Assembly (NCBI RefSeq): GCF_012927205.1
Contig: NZ_JABBGC010000001.1
Location: forward strand, 2,728,810-2,792,809
Direction of reading: 5' to 3'
Source of the DNA: Chitinophaga fulva
GTDB taxonomy: Bacteria; Bacteroidota; Bacteroidia; Chitinophagales; Chitinophagaceae
DNA length: 64,000 nucleotides
How positions within the stretch are numbered: the first letter of the stretch is position 1; each line of letters opens with the position of its first letter. Below, one piece after another: positions 22,823 through 31,034 of the stretch. The notes under the pieces are model-generated. The model made no database searches. It was not told where the DNA came from and saw only the letters and a list, made by a program, of their open reading frames with translations. A program made the position numbers and the translations under genes.

Positions 22823-23338
22823 TCAAGGGAGCAGGCCTGAATTTTTGCTGATATAGGTATCCAGCTGTCCCTGATCAATGGCTTCCGCGAGTTTTTCGAG
22901 CCCTTTGCTCTTTTTTACAGCGATGCCCTTGCGGTAAACTTTAACGATGGCGGCCAGGCCGGCTTTGGTAGGTTCGAGTGCTTCTTTGTACGACTGCTGG
23001 CGGATGCAATAGCTAGCATAGTTAGCCATATATACGGGTAACAGCATTGGGTTGTCTTCCATCAGTTTGATATGGGGCTTGTTAAACACGATGGTCACAT
23101 TAGGAGAACCGGTAAGCCACCTGGTAACGAAAATATTGGTAGCCCGCCGGACATCCACCTGTTTGTCGAGGTCTGTTTCCACGAGCCAATCGGCTGCGGC
23201 CACCATGGTCTGCTCATATTTGGCGTAGTCTTCTTTTACCTTCAGCCCGTTTTCATCGGGGAAGGAAGGCCGGTACTGGGCTTGCACAGCGGCGAACCCC
23301 AGTAATACGATGATCAGTGTGAGGATGGTCTGTTTCAT
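22823..23338 (-). CDS. Secreted protein of unknown function
   Basis: A 171-residue exported protein. The ATG at 23338 gives a clean signal peptide (KQTILTLIIVLLGFAAVQAQ). The mature part is helical: KYEQTMVAAADWLVETDLDK, VTIVFNKPHIKLMEDNPM and ASYCIRQQSYKEALEPTK, and reads like a small TPR-like helical domain. I do not recognise a family. It starts 5 bases after the end of the gene at 23343-23975 in the same direction, so the two are probably co-transcribed. Confidence 0.75.
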   Translation of the reverse strand: MKQTILTLIIVLLGFAAVQAQYRPSFPDENGLKVKEDYAKYEQTMVAAADWLVETDLDKQVDVRRATNIFVTRWLTGSPNVTIVFNKPHIKLMEDNPMLLPVYMANYASYCIRQQSYKEALEPTKAGLAAIVKVYRKGIAVKKSKGLEKLAEAIDQGQLDTYISKNSGLLP

Positions 23339-23342
23339 AACA

Positions 23343-23975
23343 TCAGTTTCGCAGATTCTTGATGACAGCCAGTTGTTCTTCGAGGTATTGCAGGGAAAGT
23401 CCGAAAGAGTGCATCCATTGTTGGCGCAGTTTTTCCCAGTGGGGGAAATGCTGGCTGGTATGATCGGTGCCGTTGATCGCATCCAGATAGAGGGAGGCTT
23501 CCATGGCGGCTTGCTGATCGAAATGAAGCTCGGGTCTTTTCAGGTAATAATGCAGGTATTTGTCGAGGTACGTTACACTTTTGCTGCTGTTGAAGCTGGC
23601 CAGTACCAGGGTGTACATGCTGCCTACACAACTCAGTTCACTCTTCAGGAAATGGGTGCCGATCATATCTTCCATATCGGTGTATTGATTCACCGCGGCA
23701 AAATAAGCACCTACTTTCCTTGTCTGCCAATTTGCATCACCCAGTAATAAAGTTGTCAAGTCATGTGTAATCAATGATTTAACCTGGTAGAAAGGTTCTA
23801 TCCATTCATCATTCCCGGAGCCGACATTCATGTAGTAGGGTTTCACCCATTGCTGGAGGATGGAAGCGGGCAACTCAAAGCCATTTTCGTGTGAAGTCAG
23901 GCTGGCAAAGGGTGACAGGTGTCTGATAATAGCTCCGGCCGCGTGCAGGTCGGTCACTTTCTGCAAGTCATTCAT
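23343..23975 (-). CDS. Cytosolic protein of unknown function (possibly DUF6000)
   Basis: A 210-residue soluble protein without signal peptide. Conserved-looking stretches are LQQWVKPYYMNV, LTTLLLGDANWQTRKVGAYFAA and LKSELSCVGSMYTLVLASF. These resemble the DUF6000 family found in Bacteroidota and actinomycetes, which begins with a similar V(K/v)P(F/Y)YM segment and a WR(p/t)R..A segment; this assignment is from memory and tentative. Members have no known role. It is the first gene of a probable two-gene unit with the secreted protein at 22823. Confidence 0.7.
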   Translation of the reverse strand: MNDLQKVTDLHAAGAIIRHLSPFASLTSHENGFELPASILQQWVKPYYMNVGSGNDEWIEPFYQVKSLITHDLTTLLLGDANWQTRKVGAYFAAVNQYTDMEDMIGTHFLKSELSCVGSMYTLVLASFNSSKSVTYLDKYLHYYLKRPELHFDQQAAMEASLYLDAINGTDHTSQHFPHWEKLRQQWMHSFGLSLQYLEEQLAVIKNLRN

Positions 23976-24341
23976 GGTATAGGATAGCTTAATTGGGGGT
24001 AATTTACACGGAATGAACTAAAATAACAAATGGCAACATGACGCTATTTTCCATAAATTCACGGATACCCCTATACGATATATAGAGAAAGAATCTATTG
24101 TGATAGAATCAGCCTGGGCCCGGGACATATATTGGGCCAATAAGCTCGCTTCCTGGATATTGTTACTGGTGCCAATTGTAGTGGTATCGGTGTTTTCCAT
24201 ATTTGATAATGCCGGAGATGATTTGCTGCCCGCACCGGCTGTTAAGGCCGGTTTGTCTGTTGACCGCCCCAAATTGTCCACACGTCAAATATCTTTTATC
24301 ATGGCCCCGTCAGCCGGTAGGTTTGTGTAAAATTGATATTT
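23976..24341. other. 366-base region without a supported gene
   Basis: Short open frames exist on both strands (for example 24100-24330 forward and 24018-24281 reverse), but they lack family resemblance and plausible start context. The right end holds the promoter of the acyltransferase operon. I see no RNA gene or repeat. Confidence 0.4.
24318..24325 (+). promoter_or_regulatory. -7 element for the acyltransferase-LytS-LytTR operon
   Basis: TAGGTTTG fits TAnnTTTG and ends 16 bases before the ATG at 24342. The -33 region holds only a T-run (near 24294), so the call is tentative. Confidence 0.45.
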
Positions 24342-25544
24342 ATGCAAACCTCATCCCGACAAACTTACCTGGACTGGCTGCGGATCATTGCCATAGCCGC
24401 GGTGCTGTTTTTCCATTCCGCTATGCCTTATGTGGCCTACTGGGAATGGCATATCAAAAACAACGCTACCAGCCATGTGCTGCTGGAAATGAATGATTTT
24501 CTCCATCGGTTCCGGATGCCGCTGCTGTTTTTTATCTCCGGGACGGTAAGTTATTATATGCTGCAAAGCCGGAGTGGAAGTGGCTTTCTGGGCTTGCGTT
24601 TCCGCCGGTTGTTTGTACCGTTGCTGCTGGGGATGCTGGTGATAGTACCACCGCAGGTATACCTGGAGCGGGTTACACAGGGCTATCACGGCAATTTCTG
24701 GCATTTTTATGCAGAGATGTTCCGTACCGGCGCTTATCCCAAAGGTAATATCAGCTGGCATCATCTCTGGTTTATCTGTTATCTGCTGGTGTATGATATA
24801 TTGTGTGCGCCTTTATTTGTATGGTGGTCATCTCCCGCAGGGAAAAAATGGCTGCAAAAATTCAATGTATTGGCATCCGGTAAATGGATATACCTGTTGA
24901 TGGCGCCCAGTGTGATTGCTCACGCTTACCTTGCCCGTATGTATGGACAGACCAATGACGTGATCCATGATTATGCCTATTTCCCTTATTGGCTGCTGTA
25001 TCTGGTGGCGGGTTTCGTTTGTATCGCCAATCCCTTGCTGATGGACAGCCTGGAGCGGAACCGCCGCAGTTCTTTTGCCATGGCTTTTGTTAGTATCATC
25101 ATTATCAATTATTTCCGGTGGAACAGCCTGGAGCCGGCGCACGGCTGGCAGGGATGGGCTGGCTGGAGTTATACCGCACTGGCAGTTGTCAGCGCCTGGA
25201 TGTGGGTGTTTACCGCTGTAGGGTATGGCAAACGGTACCTGAACCGGAAAAGCAGGGTGCTGGGTTATGCCAACGAGGCGGTGTATCCGTTTTACATTCT
25301 GCATCAGACGGTGATCGTGATATTGACCTATTACCTGGCCAATTTAAAGGAGGATATCGGGCTGAAATATATTTTTACCGTAGTGCTTACTTTCATGATA
25401 AGTATGAGTATCTTTCATTTGTTTATCCGGCCTTATGCGCCCATGCGCTTTCTGTTCGGGATGAAGCCGGCCGCACGCCGGCAGCCCAAAACAGAGACGG
25501 TGGATAATTCTTCTTTACAACCACAGACAGTACCTGCGACATGA
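24342..25544 (+). CDS. Acyltransferase 3 family membrane protein
   Basis: A 400-residue membrane protein with about ten hydrophobic helices. The ATG at 24342 gives MQTSSRQTYLDWLRIIAIAA, the standard family start with the Arg before helix 1; helix 1 is followed by FFHSAMPYV with the conserved His. RMPLLFFISGTVSYYML and YPFYILHQTVIVIL are the other typical segments. Such proteins move acyl groups (acetyl, succinyl) across the membrane onto glycans. The gene overlaps the following histidine kinase by 4 bases, an unusual link between an acyltransferase and a LytS/LytTR pair that suggests joint regulation. Confidence 0.85.
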   Translation: MQTSSRQTYLDWLRIIAIAAVLFFHSAMPYVAYWEWHIKNNATSHVLLEMNDFLHRFRMPLLFFISGTVSYYMLQSRSGSGFLGLRFRRLFVPLLLGMLVIVPPQVYLERVTQGYHGNFWHFYAEMFRTGAYPKGNISWHHLWFICYLLVYDILCAPLFVWWSSPAGKKWLQKFNVLASGKWIYLLMAPSVIAHAYLARMYGQTNDVIHDYAYFPYWLLYLVAGFVCIANPLLMDSLERNRRSSFAMAFVSIIIINYFRWNSLEPAHGWQGWAGWSYTALAVVSAWMWVFTAVGYGKRYLNRKSRVLGYANEAVYPFYILHQTVIVILTYYLANLKEDIGLKYIFTVVLTFMISMSIFHLFIRPYAPMRFLFGMKPAARRQPKTETVDNSSLQPQTVPAT

Positions 25545-26587
25545 AGTTTTTCATGAAATATATATTCCCCGCGTTATATGGGCTACTGGCGTATTTTACG
25601 ATCCGCCTGCTGACAGACAGCGTGACAGGCATGGAGTTCTGGCAGCGGTCCTGGATACTGAACGGGATAGAAATGGGCTTCTGCATAGCCATGGGGTATG
25701 TGTTCATCCGGGCCTGTAACCGGTTGATTGCCTACTACGACCGGCAATGGCAGGACCATTTTTCCACCGGACGGATCGGGAAGGAGTTACTGGGCGTGTT
25801 CCTGCTCAACCTGGTGGTGCAGAACCTCTTCATGACACCGGTGGTAGCGTTGACAGATAATGGGCTCCAGTGGTTCGATCTGGCGGACATCAACACCATT
25901 CCCCTGTTTTATGCCCTGATTTATTACGGGGTAAAAAGGAGTAGTGCTTACTTGCAGGCGTACATTCAAAACAAGTTGCAGCTGGAAAAAATCACCAACG
26001 ATAAACTGGAAACAGAATTAAAATTCCTGCGGGCCCAGTACCATCCGCACTTCCTGTTTAATGCGCTGAACACAATTTATTTTCAGATGGATGATGACGT
26101 GGTGGCCGCCAAAAAAACAGTGGAGCAGTTTGCAGACCTGCTGCGTTACCAGTTGTATGATCAGCAGGAGATGGTAGGCATCTGCCAGGAAATACAATAT
26201 ATACAGCGGTTTATCGACTTGCAGAAAATACGTTCCTCGCCCCGTTTACGGCTACAGTTACACTTTGATGAGCAGTTGCAGGATGAAAAAGTATATCCGT
26301 TACTGTTTCTTCCGCTGGTGGAAAATGCGTTTAAATACATTGGCGGTGAATACCTGTTGCAGCTGGAGTTGCGTAAGCAGGACGGCGATATTTATTTTTA
26401 CATACATAATTCCATTCCTGCCGTGGCGCCGGAGATCAACGGATTGCCGATTGAACGGGAAAAAGGAATTGGGCTGGAGAACCTGCAACGGCGGCTGGAG
26501 CTGCTGTATCCGGACAGGCACCATTTTTCAGCGGGGATAAAAGAACAGGAATTTGTTGCTGAATTAAAACTTACTTTACAGACATGA
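25541..26587 (+). CDS. LytS-like sensor histidine kinase
   Basis: A 348-residue kinase: four N-terminal membrane segments (ALYGLLAYFTIRLLTD to INTIPLFYALIYYGV), then the His_kinase domain with the phosphorylated His in RAQYHPHFLFNALNTIYFQM and an ATPase domain (LPLVENAFKYIGGEYLLQL with the N box, then EKGIGLENLQRRLELLYP). The input domain has no obvious ligand-binding fold, so it may sense the membrane or envelope directly. It overlaps the upstream acyltransferase by 4 bases and the downstream LytTR regulator by 4 bases. Confidence 0.9.
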   Translation: MKFFMKYIFPALYGLLAYFTIRLLTDSVTGMEFWQRSWILNGIEMGFCIAMGYVFIRACNRLIAYYDRQWQDHFSTGRIGKELLGVFLLNLVVQNLFMTPVVALTDNGLQWFDLADINTIPLFYALIYYGVKRSSAYLQAYIQNKLQLEKITNDKLETELKFLRAQYHPHFLFNALNTIYFQMDDDVVAAKKTVEQFADLLRYQLYDQQEMVGICQEIQYIQRFIDLQKIRSSPRLRLQLHFDEQLQDEKVYPLLFLPLVENAFKYIGGEYLLQLELRKQDGDIYFYIHNSIPAVAPEINGLPIEREKGIGLENLQRRLELLYPDRHHFSAGIKEQEFVAELKLTLQT

Positions 26588-27294
26588 ACCCGGTAACTAT
26601 ACGATGTGTGATCACGGATGATGAACCGCTTGCCGCTAAAGGCATCATGGGATATGCCGAGCGGACCGGCTTCCTGGAGGTGGTGGCGGTTTGTGAAGAT
26701 GCGGTGCAGTTAAACACCGTGTTAAAACAACAACCGGTAGACCTGCTGCTGCTGGATATTGAAATGCCTTACATTTCCGGTATTGAGTTTTTGAAGAATT
26801 ATCCGCAGCCACCGAAAGTGATTTTTACCACCGCCTATGAACGCTATGCCATGCAGGGTTTTGAGCTGGACGTACTGGACTATCTGCTGAAGCCTATCTC
26901 TTTTGAGCGCTTTCTGAAAGCGGCCAACAAAGCCTATGATTATTTCGCAGCGCAGCAGACAAGCGTGTCTCCTTATTTTTTTATCCGGTCAGATAAAAAA
27001 CTGGAGAAGGTGTCATACCAGGACATTTTGTTTGTAGAAGCACTGGAAAACTACGTGGCCGTATACACGACGGACAGAAAAATTCTGACCCATGCCACCC
27101 TGAAATCAGTGGTGGAGATGCTGCCGGCACAGCAGTTCATACAACCGCATAAATCGTATGTTGTCAACATACAACATATCGGGGCCATCGAAGGAAATAT
27201 TCTGCATGTAGCATCTTTCCAGGTGCCCATCAGTAAATACCAGAAAGAAGAGGTGCTGGAGAAAATCGTCAATAACCGCCTGCTCCGGAAATAA
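26584..27294 (+). CDS. LytTR-family response regulator
   Basis: A 236-residue regulator: receiver domain with Asp12-Asp13 and phosphorylation site Asp58 (LLLLDIEMPYISG), and Lys in LDYLLKPISFERFL; then a LytTR DNA-binding domain with FFIRSDKKLEKVSYQDILFV, ENYVAVYTTDRKIL and IQPHKSYVVNIQHI. LytTR domains bind paired direct repeats. It is coupled to the LytS-like kinase by a 4-base overlap. Its targets are unknown; the acyltransferase in the same operon is a candidate. Confidence 0.95.
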   Translation: MNPVTIRCVITDDEPLAAKGIMGYAERTGFLEVVAVCEDAVQLNTVLKQQPVDLLLLDIEMPYISGIEFLKNYPQPPKVIFTTAYERYAMQGFELDVLDYLLKPISFERFLKAANKAYDYFAAQQTSVSPYFFIRSDKKLEKVSYQDILFVEALENYVAVYTTDRKILTHATLKSVVEMLPAQQFIQPHKSYVVNIQHIGAIEGNILHVASFQVPISKYQKEEVLEKIVNNRLLRK

Positions 27295-27361
27295 ACCCGA
27301 GGGATGACAGACCTTGCTACAACTGGCACTGCAATTGAGGCTTTTCCCTAAAACGATGATC

Positions 27362-27934
27362 ATGAAAAAACTTTGTATCCCTGTACTGGCGATAGCGCTG
27401 ATGGCTTGCGGCCAACAGCATCAGCCGGAACAGGAGGGAAGTCATGACAGTACCGTTGCCACTCATGAAAAAAACGAACCGATGGATGAGCGGAGTTTTC
27501 TGGCCCGTATGGCAGCGTCTGATCTAAAAGAGATCAAGCTGGGTGAACTGGCCATGCAGAAAGCTAAAGATGACCGGGTGAAAAAGTTTGGTGCCGACAT
27601 AGTGAAGGAACGTACCGCTTCCACCTTGCAGCTACAGGAGATTGCCCGTCAGGCAGGGATGACGCTGGCGCCGGAACTGTCCCGGGATGATCAGGATGAA
27701 ATAGGGCTGTTGAGCAGCCGCGAGGATATGGACCGGGCTTATATTAAACGGATGGTGCATGAACAGAAACGGACTTCCGAAAGGTTGTCACAATACACCA
27801 ACACAAAAGATACGGCCATCAGTTCTTATGTCAGGAAAACGTTGCCGATCGTAAATGCGCGTTATGATGAGGCGAATAAAATTCTCGAAGATATGCGCAA
27901 ACAGATGAATAACCGGGATATTTCCCATGATTGA
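27362..27934 (+). CDS. DUF4142 lipoprotein
   Basis: A 190-residue lipoprotein: MKKLCIPVLAIALMAC, then an acidic linker. The ATG at 27362 is preferred since the longer frame adds no signal. The mature part is a ferritin-like helical DUF4142 domain: FLARMAASDLKEIKLGELAM, DRVKKFGADIVKERTASTLQ and YIKRMVHEQKRTSERLSQY. DUF4142 proteins are exported and often induced under stress, with no proven reaction. It follows the LytTR gene by 67 bases and may be a separate unit. Confidence 0.85.
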   Translation: MKKLCIPVLAIALMACGQQHQPEQEGSHDSTVATHEKNEPMDERSFLARMAASDLKEIKLGELAMQKAKDDRVKKFGADIVKERTASTLQLQEIARQAGMTLAPELSRDDQDEIGLLSSREDMDRAYIKRMVHEQKRTSERLSQYTNTKDTAISSYVRKTLPIVNARYDEANKILEDMRKQMNNRDISHD

Positions 27935-28000
27935 CGGAAGAGATGGTTAGGAATGCTCTGTATCGGATAATCATCGGGTTTTTGAATCCGGTGAATGAGA

Positions 28001-28495
28001 TTATTTAATTTTTGTACCGAGATAACTTCTGCCTTCTGCCAGATGATTGATAGCATCTGCCATCCGTTGAATTCTGGCATCGGGCACACTCACATCCATC
28101 AGCCATTGCAGGCATTTTTCCTGTTCAGCAGTCGGCATTGCCTGGAAGTTGCGCAACGCGGCAGGCTCGTCGCGCAGGCATTCCATAAAATCGTTGGGGA
28201 TGATTTCTTTGGTTTGCTGTCCGGTGGGATAGAGTATCAATCTGACCCGGTCGCCGGCTTCTTTCTTTATTTGTTTGCGGATAGCGGCTTTTACGGGTAG
28301 CATCATAATACCTTTTTTGAAAGGCATCAGGTTGCAGGGAGGTAGTTCATACTCATCAATGAAGCCGCGTACTTTACGCATACCAAAGTAGCCCTGTTGG
28401 CCTTTAGGCATGTCGGGAAGGCGGATGAAAGTCCATCCGCCTTTGCCGTCGAAGCGTTCGAGTAACAGTTCCTGGTCAATCAGTGGTGTGTCCAT
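28001..28495 (-). CDS. DUF1905/YdeI-family protein
   Basis: A 164-residue cytosolic protein of two parts: an N-terminal DUF1905-like barrel (GGWTFIRLPDMP, VRGFIDEYELPPCNLMPF, GIMMLPVKAAIRKQ) and a C-terminal YdeI/OmdA-like helical part (FQAMPTAEQEKCLQWLMDV, RIQRMADAINHLAEGRSY). Functions of both families are not firmly known. It lies alone between the convergent DUF4142 gene and the alpha/beta hydrolase gene. Confidence 0.8.
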   Translation of the reverse strand: MDTPLIDQELLLERFDGKGGWTFIRLPDMPKGQQGYFGMRKVRGFIDEYELPPCNLMPFKKGIMMLPVKAAIRKQIKKEAGDRVRLILYPTGQQTKEIIPNDFMECLRDEPAALRNFQAMPTAEQEKCLQWLMDVSVPDARIQRMADAINHLAEGRSYLGTKIK

Positions 28496-28526
28496 AGCTG
28501 ATAATGACCGGCAAGATAGCTAAATT

Positions 28527-29354
28527 TTATTGCAGGAAGTCAAGAACGATACGGTTGAAATCTTCTGTCAGCTCCACATTGGGCAGGTGTACGGTGGGGA
28601 GCATGATCAGTTGTGCATCCGGAATGGTTTCAGCCAGGTATTCGCTGTGTGCCGGCAGGGCTACCGTATCATATTTACCGCCAATGACCAGCGTGGGGTG
28701 CGTGATCAGCACTGCTGTTCTCCTGTAGTCGGTGTCACGCACGGCGGCGAAAGAGCCTGCCAGTCCTGTAGGAGACATTGCCAGCACCATGTCGCGGAAA
28801 GGCTGTATTCTTGGATCTTTGGCGGCTATCATCTCTTCAGAGAACCAGTTGTGCATGAACATTTCTTCAAACGCTTGCATATCGGCAGGTCCGCGCAGGT
28901 TCCGGATGTTGTTATTGAACCATTCCTGTGGACCAAGTTGGGCGAAGGTAGCGGTCAGTATCAGTTTGTTTATACGTTCCGGTGCATGAATAGCCAGATG
29001 TTGGCCGATAAAGCCGCCAAGGGACAGGCCCATGAAATGAACGCGGTCAATGTCGAGGTAGTCCAGCAGTTCGATAACGTCGAGGGACATACGATTCAGG
29101 GAATAGTCTCCGGCCGGTGAACCGGAAGCGCCGTTGCCTCTTGTATCGAAACGCAGTACCCTGAAATGCGGTGTGAAAGCTGCTATTTGCGCATCCCACA
29201 TATGGTAATCCGTAGCGATGGAATTGGACAGTACGACTACTGGTTTATCTCCCTCTCCATCCAGCTGCCAGGCAATGCGTACCCCGTCGGCAGTCGTAAA
29301 ATATTGTTGTTGGCCTGTGGTGATCGCTGTTGCTGTGATGTTATGGTTGTTCAT
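28527..29354 (-). CDS. Alpha/beta hydrolase, 3-oxoadipate enol-lactonase-like
   Basis: A 275-residue alpha/beta hydrolase close to PcaD-type enol-lactonases. Features: VVVLSNSIATDYHMWDAQI, the oxyanion segment, FDTRGNGASGSPAGDYSLNR, typical of PcaD, FMGLSLGGFIGQHLAI with nucleophile Ser in GLSLGG, LVIGGKYDTVA with the acid Asp, and MLPTVHLPNVE with the His. No other protocatechuate or beta-ketoadipate genes are near, so the true substrate may be another lactone or ester. It is divergent from an AraC gene that probably controls it. Confidence 0.85.
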   Translation of the reverse strand: MNNHNITATAITTGQQQYFTTADGVRIAWQLDGEGDKPVVVLSNSIATDYHMWDAQIAAFTPHFRVLRFDTRGNGASGSPAGDYSLNRMSLDVIELLDYLDIDRVHFMGLSLGGFIGQHLAIHAPERINKLILTATFAQLGPQEWFNNNIRNLRGPADMQAFEEMFMHNWFSEEMIAAKDPRIQPFRDMVLAMSPTGLAGSFAAVRDTDYRRTAVLITHPTLVIGGKYDTVALPAHSEYLAETIPDAQLIMLPTVHLPNVELTEDFNRIVLDFLQ

Positions 29355-29376
29355 GTTGATGTCGTTTTTTGTTTTA

Positions 29377-29393
29377 TTGACAAGTCAAAATTA
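29377..29393 (-). promoter_or_regulatory. Promoter and small inverted repeat for the hydrolase gene
   Basis: TAATTTTG on the reverse strand (29393-29386) fits TAnnTTTG. It overlaps TTGAC-AA-GTCAA (29377-29388), a 12-base inverted repeat that could be an operator for the divergent AraC regulator. Confidence 0.4.
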
Positions 29394-29452
29394 GGAAGGG
29401 CAGCACTGGTGGCGGAGGTATATACCCGGGTTTATTCTGTATATTTACAGGT

Positions 29453-30322
29453 ATGGAAAAATTACTATACCGGCCGTTCGATTTACAGGTGTCAGCAGAG
29501 GAGCAGTGGGAGAAACGACCACTGGTATATCACTTTTTTGAGATCGTGCATATACTGGAAGGTAGCGGTTCCCGGGAGGTAAACAGGAACAAACTGACTT
29601 TTTCCCAGGGTGATACCTTCCTTTTTACGCCCCTGGATTGCAGGGGATTTCACAGCGAAACGCCCACCCGTTTCTGTTCGGTACGTTTCTCGGAGATATT
29701 TATCTCCCAATATAAACAGGCACAAGACCAGGAGCGTGCGCTCCGGTGGCTGAAACAACTGGAACATATTTTCTTTCAGCACAACCGTTTTCAGTGTATA
29801 CAGATCACTGATCCGGGAGACCACCGTATCATCGGCCAGCTGATACACAGCATGATCGAAGAGCATGACCAGCAGAAAGAGCATTACCAGGAGAACATGC
29901 AGCATTTTATTTCACTGTTGCTCAACATACTGGCCCGTAACGTGGCCGACAGCAGCCGGGAAAGCGCCCGAAAGGAGACGGAAGAGCCGTTGATCAACAG
30001 AATGCTGGTACATATACATACCCATATAGGAGAACCGGATAAATTGAAAATGGATTTTCTGGCCACCAGCTTCCATCTTTCCACCAACTATGTGAGTGAA
30101 TACTTCAAGAAGTTTACCGGCGTAGGGCTGCAACAGTATATCAGCCAGTACCGGATTAAGCTGGTAGAACAGCGGCTGCTCAACAGTGTGCTGACGATAG
30201 GGCAGATTGCCGACGAGTTCGGGTTTACCGATGAAAGTCATCTCAACAGGGTATTCAGAAAACACCACGGTGTTAGTCCCACGGTTTTCCGTAAACCGGC
30301 GGTGAAAGGGGCCGTTGCCTGA
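29453..30322 (+). CDS. AraC-family transcription regulator
   Basis: A 289-residue AraC regulator, paralogous to the one at 14843. Cupin-like sensor domain: YHFFEIVHILEGSGSREV, then GDTFLFTPLDCRGFHSE. C-terminal HTH pair: LKMDFLATSFHLSTNYVSEY and TIGQIADEFGFTDESHLNRV, ending FRKHHGVSPTVFRKP. It is divergent from the enol-lactonase-like hydrolase, the likely target. Its end lies just before the FecI-like sigma gene, whose first start candidate is about 55 bases downstream. Confidence 0.9.
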   Translation: MEKLLYRPFDLQVSAEEQWEKRPLVYHFFEIVHILEGSGSREVNRNKLTFSQGDTFLFTPLDCRGFHSETPTRFCSVRFSEIFISQYKQAQDQERALRWLKQLEHIFFQHNRFQCIQITDPGDHRIIGQLIHSMIEEHDQQKEHYQENMQHFISLLLNILARNVADSSRESARKETEEPLINRMLVHIHTHIGEPDKLKMDFLATSFHLSTNYVSEYFKKFTGVGLQQYISQYRIKLVEQRLLNSVLTIGQIADEFGFTDESHLNRVFRKHHGVSPTVFRKPAVKGAVA

Positions 30323-30377
30323 TCATGGCTTGTGTATTTTATCTTTTTGCGCTACTTTAGCGGCTTCTTATCATCAT

Positions 30378-30962
30378 TTGTTGGAACCAACCAGTATACA
30401 TAACGCGACCATCCCGGCCCTGGTGGCCCAGGGGGACCAGACTGCATTTACGCAGCTGTTTCTCCGGTACCGCGATCTGGTGTACACCACCGCCTACCGT
30501 GTCACCGAATCAGCCATGGAAGCGGAGGAGATAGTACAGGATGTGTTTATGAAGATATGGACCATCCGGGAAGAGCTGCCAGCGATAGATAACCTTGAAG
30601 CCTATATTTTTACCATTGCCCGTAATTATACCTTTAATGCCCTGAAGCGGCTCCTGCGTGAGCGTGAGCGGACAGGCCTGTGGCCATCTGCCGACGGACA
30701 GCCAGCCATTTCACCCGAAGCGGCAGCCAATGCCCGGGAGTTTATGCAGGTATTGCAGCAGGCCATTGATCAGTTGCCTCCGCAGCAGAAGCAGGTGTAC
30801 CTGCTTATCCGGGAAGAGGAGCTGACCAAGGCCGAGGTGGCTGCTAAAATGGGTATCTCCCCCCATACCGTGAAAAGTCATTTTGACGCTGCCGTCAGGG
30901 CCGTACGAGCTTATTGCGCGCCTTACCGCAAGCTCTCCGCTTTCTTTTTTCTCCTTTTCTGA
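30378..30962 (+). CDS. FecI-like ECF RNA polymerase sigma factor
   Basis: About 194 residues of an ECF sigma-70 factor. Region 2: LVAQGDQTAFTQLFLRYRDL, EAEEIVQDVFMKIWTIREEL and LEAYIFTIARNYTFNALKR. Region 4: IDQLPPQQKQVYLLIREEEL and KAEVAAKMGISPHTVKSHF. The frame upstream contains no ATG, so translation probably starts at one of two adjacent TTG codons (30378 or 30381); the exact start is uncertain. The FecR gene follows after 72 bases, then SusC/SusD, so it is the sigma factor of that uptake locus, released when the outer-membrane transporter is occupied. Confidence 0.85.
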   Translation: MLEPTSIHNATIPALVAQGDQTAFTQLFLRYRDLVYTTAYRVTESAMEAEEIVQDVFMKIWTIREELPAIDNLEAYIFTIARNYTFNALKRLLRERERTGLWPSADGQPAISPEAAANAREFMQVLQQAIDQLPPQQKQVYLLIREEELTKAEVAAKMGISPHTVKSHFDAAVRAVRAYCAPYRKLSAFFFLLF

Positions 30963-31034
30963 AAATTTTTTTTCACGCCACTCACCAGTTGACCACTTTG
31001 CGGTTGTCTTTATAGATAAACCGACCAAAGACCT

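Noticed and set aside
24100-24330. Forward frame of 76 codons with one hydrophobic stretch
   Set aside because: No start context, no family resemblance and overlaps a promoter; considered non-coding.
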